Source: Melastoma dodecandrum
Taxonomy: Eukaryota > Streptophyta > Magnoliopsida > Myrtales > Melastomataceae
Direction of reading: 5' to 3'
Length of the DNA: 64,000 nt
Assembly (NCBI GenBank): GCA_029817715.1
Contig: JARUPY010000468.1
Span: forward strand, 428,501-492,500
The notes under the pieces are model-generated. The model saw nothing but the letters and a program-made list of their open reading frames with translations, had not been told where the DNA came from and made no database searches. The position numbers were made by a program, and so were the translations under genes. Positions 11,481 to 22,659 of the stretch are shown here, piece after piece (position 1 is the first letter of the stretch; each line of letters opens with the position of its first letter).

Positions 11481-12536
11481 CGCCTGTGATTGTCCCTAGC
11501 AATTCTTATTATAACAAATACGAAGAAAATTTATAAAATACAGTTTTTATTGGTAATTTTATAAAATTATGATTTTCTTAATATTTTTTAAGTTCAAATA
11601 TCTACATTGTTCGGAACATATCCATTCCATCTCCTTATATTCATCACAAAACAACTCAATCAATCTGGCCAAACTAAGGCCTAATATACTCCAGCCTTGC
11701 CACTTGGGTATCCCTTTATATCTGCATACAAAAATATTTGATATTATAGAGCCATTTTACTCGTCTGCATATTTGATTGCAACAAGTCAATACAATTTAC
11801 ATCGAATGCGTGAACATCACAATCAAATGGCTTCTTATCTACAAAACACAATTAAGAAACATTGGAAAATTTTATTTCTTAGACTCAATCAAGTTTTGAA
11901 TAAAATTTCTAAATGTTAGACCGTATCTTGTAGCATGAGTAAACGAGTCGTGCTACTTGTAATAATTTTTTTTTCTCCCGATATGTCATAGGAACTTGAT
12001 GTCCGGCTGTCATTTTTTGCAAGAAATAAAATGTCTCGTTTGTCCTTTTTTATGTCAAAAGAATACATCATTGCTTGACCTTTGCAATACTTTTGCTTTG
12101 AAAATTTTCTTTTCTAAAGATTCATACGTTGTTGTTTCTCCCTTCGTGTATTCAACAATATCAGCTTATCAATCAATGTCTATTTGATAGTCTTCCACCG
12201 GGTGCTTTTCCTCTCTAAGTACCATTTCAGAGGTAGTAGCTCACTTGGACAACTTGTACAAATCCCTAAATATTTCGTTTTGCAGCTTCTTTCTTAGCCT
12301 CTAATCAGGAGGAGCATTATGAACTACAGATACCAGCTCCCGCTCTGAAGTGGCAGTAGTGCATTTCATCCCAGCCAATCTGAATTCGGTAAAAAATTGT
12401 TCTAGCCATTCTCCAAGTTGTCACCTCACTTGGGTCATATCCACAATAGTTACAAGTGGCTCAAGATGACTAAAAGTTTGTAAAAACTTAATATGCCTCT
12501 CTCTCCAACCTATGACTGAATGGGGTAAGAGAATGC
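11481..12536. other. AT-rich spacer, possible retroelement remnant
   Basis: No gene recognised. The ORF at 11569-11919 on the plus strand (116 codons) has no motif I know. The right half, read on the minus strand, has patches of open frame (such as VVHNAPPD) that may continue the unrecognised minus-strand frame at 12537-13034. Confidence 0.3.
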
Positions 12537-13034
12537 TTAGCTGGTGAGTGAGTTAAGAAACATGCATAATTTCAGGAAATTATTGGTTGTGACTTCTTTT
12601 GTATGCACGATGAAGCGAGCTAGATGTTTTACCTGAGTCACCTCATCCTCCTCCGTAGAGAAACCGAGTAAATTCAGGCATTCGATGCCCCCTTGATATG
12701 GATGGTCCCTGTCAATGTACCCTGGGTAAGGCAGGCTGTAAAAATTCATCTCCTCACCCCTCTGATTCCTGGGTACTAACTGCCCCGCCAGGCAAGTAAT
12801 GTGCTGGGCAATTTTTGGGTACATACAATGTCTTCCATTTACTTTTGGTGTATAAAGATGTGGTCTCCCTGCTTGTGAGCTGCTCGAGCGTGTAAAAAAT
12901 CTCTCGCTTATAATGTGAAGCCTAACTGGTTGATCATCTTTTTCCTGCATGATTGACTTTATTAGGACATTTGGTAAAGAAGGAATTAAGCCAAGCATAT
13001 ATTTGTCACATCTCCCAAACGTGCAAACTTTCAC
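12537..13034 (-). CDS. Unrecognised 165-codon ORF
   Basis: This uninterrupted minus-strand frame starts MKVCTFGRCDKY. It has a mixed composition that is not obviously low-complexity, with a CMYPKIAQHITCLAGQL stretch and an acidic patch (FSTEEDEVTQV). I cannot assign a family. There is no promoter-like sequence, no splice partner and no second exon that I can see, and the surroundings are repeat-rich. The most likely explanation is a fragment of a transposon-encoded protein; a chance ORF is also possible. Confidence 0.2.
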   Translation of the reverse strand: MKVCTFGRCDKYMLGLIPSLPNVLIKSIMQEKDDQPVRLHIISERFFTRSSSSQAGRPHLYTPKVNGRHCMYPKIAQHITCLAGQLVPRNQRGEEMNFYSLPYPGYIDRDHPYQGGIECLNLLGFSTEEDEVTQVKHLARFIVHTKEVTTNNFLKLCMFLNSLTS

Positions 13035-13250
13035 GTCGTTGCTTCTCGATACCAGACTCTATGCTTTCACGTTAGTACATTTTGTGGTACTAAAATTTAA
13101 CTTTCGTTTTCCTTCAGCAATGGCCATTTCGAGAGCTTCTCGCGATGAGTTGCCTATCAAAATATTGGTACATAGAGAACACTTTTCCCCAACGCATTTT
13201 TTTACCTCGTAACTGTAGAAACTTTACCATTTGACTTAAAAGCTTAAGCT

Positions 13251-13507
13251 CCGGCATCTTTGGCTATGGGCCCTTGGTTCAAGGCTAGGCAGGCACTTTT
13301 TGGCCTCTCGCCTTATTTTGGGGATTTTTGCATACGTAGGGCTTTGAACCCAAGTTCGCCTTTTAGGTCAAACTGTAAGGTTTCTACATGGTATCGGAGC
13401 AGTCCTGAGTTCAAACCCTCGCGCACGCAAAAATCCCCAAAATAAGGCGAGAGGCTAAAAAGTGCCCACCTAGCCTTGAACCAAGGGCCCAGAGCCAAAG
13501 ATGCCGG
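13251..13507. repeat. Inverted repeat with a primer-binding-site-like loop
   Basis: Arms of about 86 bases (13251-13338 and 13422-13507) pair with roughly seven mismatches; both contain CAAGGGCCC or GGGCCCTTG and CTCTCGCCTTATTTTGGGG. The loop holds TGGTATCGGAGC at 13390, close to the TGGTATCAGAGC tRNA-iMet primer site of plant LTR elements. A neighbouring string, AGCTTAAGCTTTTAGGTCAA at about 13570, resembles the end of an LTR. It could be a small foldback or an LTR-derived fragment. Confidence 0.55.
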
Positions 13508-14569
13508 CCCAGTTCGGCTTGAGGGGGCATGTTAAACTATATAATGTATAATCAAGCCCCACCTAATAGCTTAAGCTTTTAGGTCAAACGGTAAGGTTTT
13601 TACAATAACCTCGTATTAAGAGTGTTCATCATTTTCTATTATTCATATATCAGCACTTAACCTTTCGCTCCATTTGATCTGGAGAACAAACATTCTCGAG
13701 TTCGGTTACGTCACCGATGTCAAATGACTGGACATTCACAAGGTCATTATTTGAACCGTCGGCATTTCTACCTGAATTTGCAGACGCTTCTTCCGACTTT
13801 GCCCCGTCGGGGGGTCTTCTGCATTTACAGAATTCTTGTTGGCTCTTTTAATCATCACGAACAAAATATACTCCCGTTGTGATCGTCAAAATTGTGTTGT
13901 CAGGAATATTTGGTCACGAACAACACGAGTTCGATTTCGAGTTTTGACCGTGATCGCGAAACCATTACAATGAATGTTGTCCACGACGTACACTAACCCT
14001 AAAACGAACACAATCGAATTCGGACCTGGGTGGTCTTCGGACCTTCTGCTCGCACCTTTCGTCTTATTCTTGTGTTGGCAGTCTTCTCGTTCTAGCTTCA
14101 CCCGTCTTGACTTAATGACTCAGTCTCCTTGCCATTCCCCTCGCCTTGACACCTTCGTGCTCGCTTAACTTTTCTGAATTCCGACGTACCGATCCCCCCT
14201 TGACTTTCCTCGTGTCGGTACACTTTGCCTCGATCCTTGACTTTTAAGCCTTATAGCCATTTCTGGCGTTGAGTTCAAACAATCATGTGGAGTACGGTCC
14301 CACGTATTTCCCACTTTTGGGGCGAGAGCAAGTTGGGAGGGCTTCTTACTTAGGTATTTATCTCTTTCTTCTTGTTATTTGATTTTAAGGTTTCATGCTG
14401 CAATTCCCAGATCCCTAAAAAGAAGCTCCCTCGTAATCTCCCCTCCCCCCATCTTTTGCAAGTCTTATTGCCAAAGTCCTCTTCCTCCACATTACTTTCG
14501 GTCGAATTAATACCCCCCAAATAATAAAAAAGAGTGAAAATAACTCAAATCGTTTTCATAATTCCCATG
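13508..14569. other. Intergenic spacer
   Basis: No gene recognised. The opposed short ORFs at 13886-14101 and 13974-14168 are shadows of each other without a domain. Composition is mixed, with a C-rich patch around 14430-14460. Confidence 0.4.
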
Positions 14570-14710
14570 ATTGTCTTTGAGATCAAGTGGACACGTTCGT
14601 GAATAGTCACGTAAAATCTAGGTTCGAATCTTAGGGATATCAACGATGCCAGGCCTAACCTTACTGAACCCGACTTACCCGGTCGGTCGGAGTCCGGCAT
14701 ACTAGTAATA
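14570..14710 (+). repeat. Possible tRNA-derived SINE fragment
   Basis: GAGATCAAGTGG near 14579 resembles a polymerase III A box, and AGGTTCGAATCTTAG near 14620 resembles a B box at suitable spacing. A non-tRNA body follows, ending near ACTAGTAATAAAAA. No clear target duplication was seen. Confidence 0.35.
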
Positions 14711-14969
14711 AAAACAATTCCAGATAATAATCGAATGGATGATTATTTAACTCACATGCAAAAAAGACAGTCGATTAAAAAAAAAACAGAAAAACATTAA
14801 AAAAATGAAGTTTATATTATTATTATTATTATATTGTTCGTCATCGTCGGAAAAGATCAAATCAAGCCCCCTTGTTTTGAAGAAGCAATTTTGTTTCTTT
14901 TTTTTAAATAAAAAAATTGGACGAATTCTTTTCCCAATCCGCCGACATGAAATAACGTTCTTTTTTTTT

Positions 14970-14977
14970 TATAAATA
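14970..14977 (+). promoter_or_regulatory. TATA box of the ERF gene
   Basis: TATAAATA follows a T-run and lies 171 bases upstream of the chosen ATG at 15148. That suits a plant leader of about 140-150 bases. Confidence 0.55.
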
Positions 14978-15147
14978 GGGGGGAGGGTAATTAAATAGCA
15001 ATTGGTTATGGGCGGAGTCAACTCAACCCTTTCCACACCAAACCTAAGCAAAAAAAGAAACTACATTTTTTTCAAGCCAAAATAAAAAACCAAAGCCTTC
15101 CTATTGGTATTCACCCCACCCACACCCAAGTGTTTCCCTCCCTCTAT

Positions 15148-16166
15148 ATGATCAAGGTGGCGAATCCCATGGACGGTAGCCCCAACCACAAGATCCATCC
15201 GCCGTGGCTCGACTGCGAACTATCAACCCTGCAGCACCACCCCCACCAGCATGATCGCCAGCCTCATCCATTTCCCCCCCGGCTAGCTCATGATCATTCA
15301 GTGGCTTTCGACAGGGACAGAGAGATGTCTGTCATTGTGGACGCGTTACGCCGGGTCATCTCCGGGGAAGCAGCCCAGTTCCCTGAGCCGAGACGTGATG
15401 GAAGACCAGAGGAGGAAGCGGGTAGGCTGGAGCCGGCTGCTGACCCTGATGCCAGCAGATCCACGTCATCGTCCAGCCGGAGAGGTAATAAAAGTTATTT
15501 TCTCTGCCGGGGTTAGGCAGAAATATGGCTGATTCATAGAACCAAACTGTCAAATGTATGAAGCTTCCGTCTGTTCCAGCCATGGAAGAAATTGCATCCA
15601 GTGCTTCGGTGGTTCTGGCCCCTGCGCCGATGTACGAATATTTTTACAACCATTCGGCTGACCCCACCTCCGAGAACCTAGCCGAGCCCAGGAGGAAGTA
15701 TAGGGGAGTTAGGCAGAGGCCATGGGGAAAGTGGGCTGCAGAGATCCGGGACCCAGTCAAGGCAGCCCGAGTTTGGCTTGGCACCTTCGACACAGCGGAG
15801 GCCGCAGCCAGGGCCTATGATGAGGCTGCACTCAACTTCAGGGGCAGCAAAGCCAAACTCAACTTCCCCGAAAACGTCAGACTCCTGCAATCGCATGCCG
15901 AGAACCAGCTTCCGATCTCGGGATCCTCCCAGACAGCCCTTCCGGCATCAACCGCGGAGACAACCTCCCCCTTCTTCCCTCAAATGCAGCCGCCGCAGCC
16001 GTCAGCGTTGACCATGTACGACTACAAGCAAACACTTTTGTTACATCCAAACACATCATCGTTTCTTCCAGGATCTCCTCAGCATATCGACGCTGGCTCC
16101 TTGTTGGTTGATCAACAACAGGATTTCCAATTGATGCCTAACGACAGCAGTCGCATTTGCCCGTAG
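15148..16166 (+). CDS. AP2/ERF transcription factor, ABR1/ERF110-like (group X)
   Basis: Two exons, 15148-15484 and 15580-16166, are joined across a 95-base GT-AG intron in phase 1, giving 307 residues. The start at 15148 is chosen because it yields MIKVAN, matching the LKVAN opening of ABR1-type ERFs. [17 protein letters not shown] near residues 50-66 matches the group X motif before the DNA-binding domain. One AP2 domain spans about residues 152-210 ([20 protein letters not shown], then WLGTF, YDEAAL, LNFPE), with the ERF-type Ala and Asp in the second strand. APAPMYEY just before it is also shared with ABR1. The family binds GCC-box and related elements in the nucleus, and ABR1 relatives act in ABA, wound and stress responses. 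The tail is Gln/Ser/Pro-rich. Frame is intact. The exact orthologue within the group (ABR1, ERF110 or RAP2.6L side) is unresolved. Confidence 0.9.
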
Positions 16167-17851
16167 AACGGACGATTTCTCTCTGCTGCAACATTGGTCC
16201 GAGTCGAGCTATTTTTCAGATGCGTCGAGTTACCCCTTAATATTGTCATCATCTTGCTTGCTTTTGTTTATCTTTCAATTGTATTTGCATTTACTTTTGT
16301 TTCTCTAGTTAATTCATAATACAAGGTTTTTTTGTGGATGCTTCAGTAGTGATTGGATTGATGCGTGCTTAGTTCAAAATTCTCTTACAAAGACACGTGC
16401 TTAATGCTTTTTATTACAAGCGCGCTTCGAAAAAATTTGAAAAATAAGGTAGGTGGTTTTGAAATTTCGGAAACAATCACAAATCGGACTTATAAAATTC
16501 GACAATTGTTTTTTGAAAATGAACGGACTTAAAGATATTATTTTCAAATTATCTATTCTTTTTCGTAAATTTTTTTTCCGAGAACATTGAATACCCAATG
16601 GAGATTACGTAATATTGAAAGTGAATAACTATAAAAGTTACTTCATACAAATTCAATATAGAACAAAAAAGGAGGAAAACAATAAGCTTGAGTTCGGTAA
16701 ATTAAAAATATTCATTCGAATTCTTCTGCACTAAATCCCAACCTCCGGACGAATTGACATGCCGGACACGTTAAATGATGATAACATTTATTATCATCAC
16801 AATGCAACTAGACGGTTTGGGAAAAGATTTATGAAATTTTCAACTCTTAAAATAACGTCCCTAGATACCTATTTTAAACGACGACTTACATTAAAATAGT
16901 TGTTTCAAACGAGGATATGGTCAAATTCTACTTAAATTTTATCATATTCTAAGTTTATTTGGGGATATAATCTCAGTCGAAAAGCCTTGATCGACAATTG
17001 ACGGCGTTTGTAAGGTCCCATAAAACAATTGACAAAGTTATTATAATGAAAGAGGAAGAGGTAATTGTTGATCATGTCGACGCCAGCCACAAGCTCCCTC
17101 TGTTTGCCGTACGACGACCGACACTCCCGTTGACCACAGCAGAATAAGAAGAGAAAGGCAAAATAATCACCTTCTTCTGGATGTCATGACTGATCCACAA
17201 ATACTATTCGCATTCCTCTCCTGTTGGACAATAAATACTCACAGCATTTGGGTGACCAATTCTTTATGAAGATAGTAGACTGAAAGAGGAAGGCTTCAAA
17301 TACCAGCCTTAAAGTTAAGCAAACCCGAGGTAAAGAAAAGCCAATACTCAAGTGGTTGGAGTTCGTGGATGTTGGTCAAAGAGGTTGACTTGTTTTAATC
17401 CGGAGAAGAGAATGACCATCCCCCCAAAAGAAAGTAATACTTCGAGCAAATGCTCTTTGGCTTTGGATCGGAACGATTCCATTACCAGATGTTCTTGTTG
17501 GATCGTTCTGGAGAAGCAGCTTTCACTGCTTCTTTTGCCCATTTTTGGTATACGCGGAATCGCACCGTATCGCCTCAGTAAAATGTTGCTCGGATTTTGA
17601 AATATGCCAGTTGCAAGTTCCATTTATGGATTTTGATTGATTTATTATTCGTAGGGGTATAAGCACGATCGTAATGGACACAATAAATTTTATATTAGTT
17701 CGACTTTAATCGACTGACACCCATTTTCCACCAACGAAGTGATTCTGCTATATAAAAAATGGATGCAAAATGTTATTGCACTAGGCTCACAGCCTCCCTC
17801 ACAAAGTGGATAAATGAAACGGGAGATTCTCCTTTGGGTAATGATCAGTTC
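16167..17851. other. Intergenic spacer downstream of the ERF gene
   Basis: AT-rich with no recognised gene. A small perfect stem GATGATAA/TTATCATC sits at about 16778-16799. The minus-strand ORF at 17348-17623 (91 codons, with a short hydrophobic stretch) has no recognised domain and overlaps an ORF of similar length on the plus strand. Confidence 0.4.
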
Positions 17852-17931
17852 CTTACTCGATGAATACTTTCTCGTTACCAGCAAAGGGATGCTTACTCGA
17901 TGAATATTTTCTCGTTACCAGTAAAGGGACG
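17852..17931 (+). repeat. 40-bp tandem duplication
   Basis: Two adjacent 40-base units begin CTTACTCGATGAATA and end CAAAGGGA or TAAAGGGA. They differ at a few positions. Confidence 0.7.
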
Positions 17932-18056
17932 AGCACGTTTACCACAGTCGTGACTCATTACACTGCACACCTAGTGCGTAGGGTGGAATTTTTTACTTTG
18001 GCTGCTCCCACACAACCTCTTATAATATCCCTTCAGGAGGTCGAAACTTCTGCACA

Positions 18057-18806
18057 ACAGTTACCTTTATCACTCAGGGGGAAACATTTCACTCCAGCGA
18101 CGTTCTCATACTCATGATCTACCTACAAGCACTAGAATTCTGGCGTGCACCTGCAAGTACGCTTCTAACTACACAAACTCCGTCGGTTCATGACTTCCTA
18201 CAAAAAAACACAATAGGGACGGCTTCATGCTGATGGATTAGCAACTGGTTACTGTAATATGTATTGTATTCGTATTCTCTTAGCTTCCCTTCGACAATTC
18301 TCCAGTCGCTCGTTGAACGCACATGGTACACACAATCTCTCTTAGGGCGACCAAGGTGTCAAACAATCCTTTGCACTCTCACACCCAGAAAGAGATTGAG
18401 ACTAAAGCGATCTCACTTCACTTCTCGGCTCTTCGTTGCAACCACGCAGACACACAACTCACACATATTTTTTAATCTGCGATGTATGTCCCCTTTTATA
18501 AGAGGGAACCATTGTTGGATTTGTCTAGGTTCATTGGAACAATTTATTTTAATTGTTTCCTAAAATGTGGATTAATAGCGGAACAGAATCGTTTGAGAAG
18601 ATACTGATAACTCTATGACAATAGAGTTATGGATAGACTTAATTGATGTTAGTTGTTAAGCATTTTATATGATTTATTCTTTTTTTTCTTTGTTTTTGCA
18701 GTATTTGTTCATTGTCTCATCAATGTGCTTTTGGTGTGTTGATTTAGGAAAATTAGAGGAAGGAAAGCACAATTGGGAAATGAGAGCAAAGAGGTTGAAG
18801 CATGAA
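18057..18806 (+). repeat. Long direct repeat, left copy
   Basis: About 750 bases, from CAGTTACCTTTATCACTCAGG to GAAGCATGAA, recur at 20968-21626 with high identity. The left copy holds about 91 bases (between GGGCGACC and ACGCAGA) that the right copy lacks. The copies flank a gypsy polymerase remnant and may be LTR-derived, although I find no TG/CA ends. Confidence 0.7.
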
Positions 18807-18963
18807 ACCAGTTCGCTTCACGCAGATAGTCCTGACTAGCATGCTGAAGAGGATGAGTCGAATCTTGATTTGAAATCGTGTCAGATTCAACTAGTGTTGT
18901 AATTCATCCTACTATGAATAAAACAACATTTTGTGATAAGTCTATAGCTGAATCCCTTGAGGA

Positions 18964-20660
18964 TTGATGCACATGATGGTGCCTCGCGATCCTTTGATAA
19001 CCGTAAATCTAAGTGACGATGCGAGTCAGCGACCTACCTTTATAAGTGGATCAATCGATAAAGATCTCTTTCAATCGATCCTAACCCTTTTAAAGGAATT
19101 CAAAGATTGTTTTGCATTGGACTATACTGAAATGCCTGGCTTGGATTGACGATTAGTCGAACATACTTTGCCTACTAAGCCAGACTTTAAACCTGTGAAA
19201 CAGGCTCCACGTCGATTACCAATCAAACATAGACAACAAGTCTTTGAAGAAGTAAAGAAGTTGTTCGATGCTGGATATATAAGGACATCTCGGTACACGG
19301 ACTGGATTTCTTCCATTGTTCCTGTAAAAAAGGAGAACGGAAAAATTCGAGTTTGCATTGATTTTAGATACCTCAACAAAGCAACTCTAAAAGATGAATA
19401 TCCAATGCCAATAGCGGATGAACTCATCTATAAAACATCTTGACATAAAATTATGTCTTTTATGATGGTTATTCTGGATATAATCATATCTTTATTGCTG
19501 AAAATGATATACATAAGACAACTTTTTGTTGTCCTTTTGGAATTTTTGAGTGGGTTGTCATGCCTTTTGGTTTAAAGAATGCCGGAGCGACCTATCAAAG
19601 GGCAATAGACCTCATTTTTATCCCGTTGATTGGGTCAACGGTCGAAGTTTACATAGTCGATATTGTCGTAAAATCATTGACAGATGACTGTCATGTTGCT
19701 GATCTTCTGAAGGCTTTTCTTCAAATGAGGAAGCATAACTTGAAGTTGAATCCCATGAAATGTGCTTTTGGTATTCGCACTGGTCAATTTTTGGGATTCC
19801 TAGTTCATCATCGAGGGATAGAGATTAATCCAGGAAAGATTAAAGCAGTACATGTTCTGCCTCTTCCATCGACTAAAAAACAACTTCAAGCTTTTTTGGG
19901 AAGACTAAATTATTTACGAAGGTTCATAGGTAATCTTGTCGATCGAACAACAGCATTCTCGAACCTGTTAAGAGGACATGACAGTTTTGAATGGACTGAT
20001 AGACATCAGGAATCCTTCGAAGCTATTAAGGAATACCTTGTCAATCCACCTGTTCTGGTTCCTCCAAAACATGATCGTCCATACAGGTGATAAGGACATC
20101 GGGTCGATGTTGGTACAAGAAGATGATCAATGAAAAGAACGAGTCATCTGTTACTTATCTTGAATACTTTCATCCATCGAATATAGGTATACCAATAATG
20201 AGAAGCTATGCATTTCATTGTATTATGCTGTCATGAAAAATCGACATTGTATTGGGAGTAGCACAGTGTACGTAGTATCGAATGCTCCCGTATTAAAAAT
20301 GTTATTTGATAGCCCTATGATATCAGGTAGGCTTAGTAAATGGAGCCTCATTTTGTCCCCCTTCGATATTCAATATCGGTCACAGGCATCAATTAAAGGA
20401 TAGATTTTAGCCTATTTTCTAGCCCAATATATAGATTCTAGATTGACAAATTCACAAGATCAGAAGGAATTTTGAGAAGTTTGGTTTGATGGATCTATGT
20501 CCAACGAAGGAATTGGAATAGGGTTTATATTTTATCTCCTTTAAAAGTAAAACACAAAATAGCCTATAGAATCGACGATAGTTTAACAAACAATTCCGTC
20601 GAATATGAGGCTTTAATAATTGCTCTGCAGACCATGATCGATCTTCAAGTATCATATGGG
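18964..20660 (+). pseudogene. Ty3/gypsy (Tat-like) reverse transcriptase and RNase H remnant
   Basis: Successive frames show the spacer before RT (FKDCFALDYTEMPG), the RT fingers (QAPRRLPIKHRQ, IVPVKKENGKIRVCIDFRYLNKA), palm and thumb (MPFGLKNAGATYQRA, a degraded catalytic block YIVDIVVKS where YIDDMVVKS is usual, FLGFLVHHRGIEINPGKI) and a gypsy RNase H connection (SGRLSKWSLILSPFDIQY). Further on, VWFDGSMSNEGIG and NNSVEYEALIIAL indicate a second, archaeal-type RNase H, which is a mark of the Tat lineage. Several stops and frame changes break it, and no integrase follows. It is non-functional. Confidence 0.8.
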
Positions 20661-20967
20661 ATAGTTAAAGGAAGATTGAAGATGAACGGACGCGTCGAAG
20701 GAAGGGGGAGCCAAATATTTACACATCAAACATCATTTTGGGCTTTCTGCGATGGGCCTTGGAGGAGACCAAGATCGAGGCTATTTGGAAGGCGTTTGAT
20801 CATCGATGCATCTTCGAAGGAAATCATCAAAGCGATAATGGAAAATATGAGTTTAGACAGTGAAGACGATCGAAGATGGGTTCTTGTCGAAGGTCTTCAA
20901 CATCGATGATGTTTGTCGAAGCCCAGAGTCGATGCTCGTAAGGGTCGATGGTGGAGTCGTCTTAACA

Positions 20968-21626
20968 GCAGTTACCTTTATCACTCAGGTAGAAACATTT
21001 CACTCCAGCGACGTTCTCATACTCATGATCTACCTACAAGCACTAGACTTCTGGCGTGCACCTGCAAGTACGCTTCTAACTACACAAACTCCGTCGGTTC
21101 ATGACTTACTGTAAAAAGACACAATAGGGACGGCTTCAAGCTGATGGATTAGCAACTGGTTACTGTAATATGTATTGTATTCGTATTCTCTTAGCTTCCC
21201 TTCGACAATTCTCCAGTCGCTCGTTGAATGCACGTGGTACACACAATCTCTCTCAGGGCGACCACGCAGATACACAACTCACACATAGTTTTTAATCTGC
21301 GATGTATGTCCCCTTTTATAAGAGGGAACCATTATTGAATTTGTCTAGGTTCATTGGAACAATTTATTTTACTTGTTTCCTAAAATGTGGATTAATAGCG
21401 GAACAGAATCGTTTGAGAAGATACTGATAACTCTATGACAATAGAGTTATGGATAGACTTAATTGATGTTAGTTGTTAAGCATTTTATATGATTTATTCT
21501 TTTTTTTCTTTGTTTTTGCAGTATTTGTTCATTGTCTCTTCAATGTGCTTTTGGTGTGTTGATTTAGGAAAATTAGAGGAAGGAAAGCACAATTGGGAAA
21601 TGAGGGCCAAGAGGTAGAAGCATGAA
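20968..21626 (+). repeat. Long direct repeat, right copy
   Basis: This copy matches 18057-18806 almost base for base but lacks a block of about 91 bases after GGGCGACC. Sequence on its right (a run of CAGCTGCACGA words at 21660-21810) is not present beside the left copy. Confidence 0.7.
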
Positions 21627-22650
21627 GAGCAAGAAGTGGCCGAAATCTTATAGCAAGATGGTGTAGCCGCACGAGAAAGTGTTGCAGCTGCACGATATGG
21701 TCAGAAATTTCACAAAAACTTTGTACAACTGCATGAGACGCAAGAAAGGCAGACGAAGTTTCACAGAAACTTTGGGCAGCTGCACGAGAATTTGGTGCAG
21801 CTGCACCGACACCGGAGATAATATTTTATTTGAAGGGGGAGTCGACCTAGGAGGCTGCTGGTAACAAAGAGCCGTCAACGGAGACTTCGTCGGATTTCTT
21901 TTAGTTTTTCTTTATGACGTTTTTGATGTTTAAGATTGAATTGATGTTTTCATTTACTTTCGTCATGAAGTAATTTTCTTTGCTTAGGGTTAAGATGGAT
22001 CTTGACAATTAGTCAAGAGTTTATCTCTTTTGACACTATTGGATGATTTATGTTAGATTATTCCTATTCGTTCATAATGCTTTCTTATTGACTGATCACC
22101 AATAGGATTGAATAGTGAATTTAGGTGAACTTAGAAGGGGAATCCTAAGTTAAGCACGGGAATAGGAATAACCTGAGTTAATTTTGGTCTGAAGACGGGA
22201 TTATTAACTAGCGGGATATAACGTCTTAGGTAATCAAATTGGAATTAATTCTTAATGGACTCTCAAAAGTTAATCTACCTAGGAATAGAGTGGTTACTAC
22301 TTACATAGAGGTACGTTGTTATGACCTTGAAAGGGACGTAAGGAGATAACCAAATTTCATATTATCGAACAGATCATTTCATTGTGTTGATTAATATATG
22401 ACTTGTGATTAATTGTTAGGTGAAATCATTACCCCAGGTATTTTCTCTTTCTGAACTTTAATTCATTACAACTCTCATTTTTCTTATTTGATATTTAGTT
22501 TGCATGGTTGAATGATAGAGATTTGGCATATTTTGATAATTGGTAGATGTTTAGAACAGTCTTCGAGGGAACGATATCTTACTTACACTCTATTATTTAT
22601 TCGATCGCGTACACTTGCGTGGGGAACACGTTTTCGACGTGACAAATACA
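21627..22650 (+). other. Retroelement-derived non-coding sequence
   Basis: It contains several CAGCTGCACGA-like words (21660-21810). It ends in CGATCGCGTACACTTGCGTGG, which resembles the right-hand part of gypsy LTRs. No gene. It is probably LTR or untranslated sequence of the neighbouring gypsy remnant. Confidence 0.35.
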
Positions 22651-22659
22651 TTCTCGACA

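Noticed and set aside
13380..13420. tRNA gene from TGGTATCGGAGC and GAGTTCAAACCC
   Set aside because: No cloverleaf can be drawn by eye, and the words fit a retroelement primer site within an inverted repeat better.
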